DNA of 13,881 nt from LGRD01 sp031382215 (GTDB lineage Bacteria > Pseudomonadota > Gammaproteobacteria > Burkholderiales > Burkholderiaceae_C). Below are positions 13,653 through 13,881 of the stretch, piece by piece. The DNA lies in contig JANMYQ010000298.1 of the NCBI GenBank assembly GCA_031382215.1, forward strand, positions 1 to 13,881, in the 5' to 3' direction. The stretch's first letter is position 1; every line of letters begins with the position of its first letter. The position numbers and the translations under genes are program-made. The notes under the pieces are model-generated. The model had not been told where the DNA came from, searched no databases, and was given only the letters and a program-made list of their open reading frames with translations.

Positions 13653-13881
13653 GTGGCTAACGATTTCCTTTTCACGTCCGAATCCGTCTCCGAAGGGCAC
13701 CCCGACAAGGTGGCCGATCAGGTGTCCGACGCCATTCTCGACGCGATCTTCAAACAAGACCCGCGCTCGCGTGTGGCCGCCGAGACGCTGTGCAACACCG
13801 GGCTGGTGGTGCTGGCCGGCGAGATCACGACCAACGCGCACGTCGACTACATCCAGGTCGCGCGCGACACGATCAAGCGCA
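13653..13881 (+). CDS. metK: S-adenosylmethionine synthetase, 5' part; continues past the window
   Basis: Makes S-adenosylmethionine from methionine and ATP. The 76 visible codons begin MANDFLFTSESVSEGHPDK, with His16 and Asp18 of the ATP/Mg site, then DQVSDAILDAI and GEITT with Glu57, all family hallmarks. The full enzyme is about 385-395 residues, so most lies off the right edge. GTG 13653 is the start, with GGAG at 13643-13646 six bases upstream. It diverges from the acyltransferase-dapF-xerC cluster and has a long structured leader. Confidence 0.97.
   Translation, partial: MANDFLFTSESVSEGHPDKVADQVSDAILDAIFKQDPRSRVAAETLCNTGLVVLAGEITTNAHVDYIQVARDTIKR

Noticed and set aside
13479..13841. 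120-codon minus-strand frame across the metK leader and 5' end
   Set aside because: Half of it lies opposite the certain metK coding region and it shows no domain. The leader portion is better explained as non-coding.

Overview
The window is GC-rich, gene-dense chromosomal DNA of a betaproteobacterium. The order of genes around dapF (two LpxL/HtrB-like acyltransferases, dapF, DUF484, xerC, with metK divergent) and the pairing of glmS with an Lrp/AsnC regulator suggest Burkholderiales, perhaps the Rubrivivax/Leptothrix/Comamonadaceae side. That placement is inferred from gene content and codon use, not from a database search. I see no rRNA, tRNA, CRISPR array, prophage or complete insertion sequence.

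Left part (1-3027): the N-terminal 368 codons of glmS (minus strand, running off the left edge) diverge from an Lrp/AsnC-type regulator. Downstream lies a six-helix membrane diguanylate cyclase with an intact GGEEF site and an RxxD inhibitory site. A 161-bp imperfect palindrome (3028-3188), flanked by a TTAG direct repeat and resembling a MITE, abuts the stop codon of the cyclase.

Middle part (3189-8571): a periplasmic gamma-glutamyltransferase with its own good sigma-70-like promoter and a hairpin in the 5' leader converges on an RlmI-type 23S rRNA m5C methyltransferase. Then follow, on the plus strand, a DUF3455 lipoprotein, an ECF-like sigma factor and an overlapping RskA-type membrane anti-sigma factor. 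These three look like one signalling module.

Right part (8569-13881): a compact minus-strand cluster reads, in transcription order, acyltransferase 2, acyltransferase 1, dapF, DUF484, xerC, GNAT acetyltransferase. Junctions are 36 bp, 3 bp, an overlap or near-overlap, about 9 bp and 36 bp, so an operon is likely. It would link outer-membrane lipid A acylation, diaminopimelate/lysine supply and chromosome dimer resolution. Several members use GTG or TTG starts. metK diverges from it behind a long leader (about 180 nt) that can form several hairpins. The leader begins at a consensus TATAAT and ends in a terminator-like stem just before the metK ribosome binding site. This leader is the most interesting unexplained sequence in the window. 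The next most interesting are the palindromic element at 3028-3188 and a five-codon mini-ORF wedged between dapF and DUF484.
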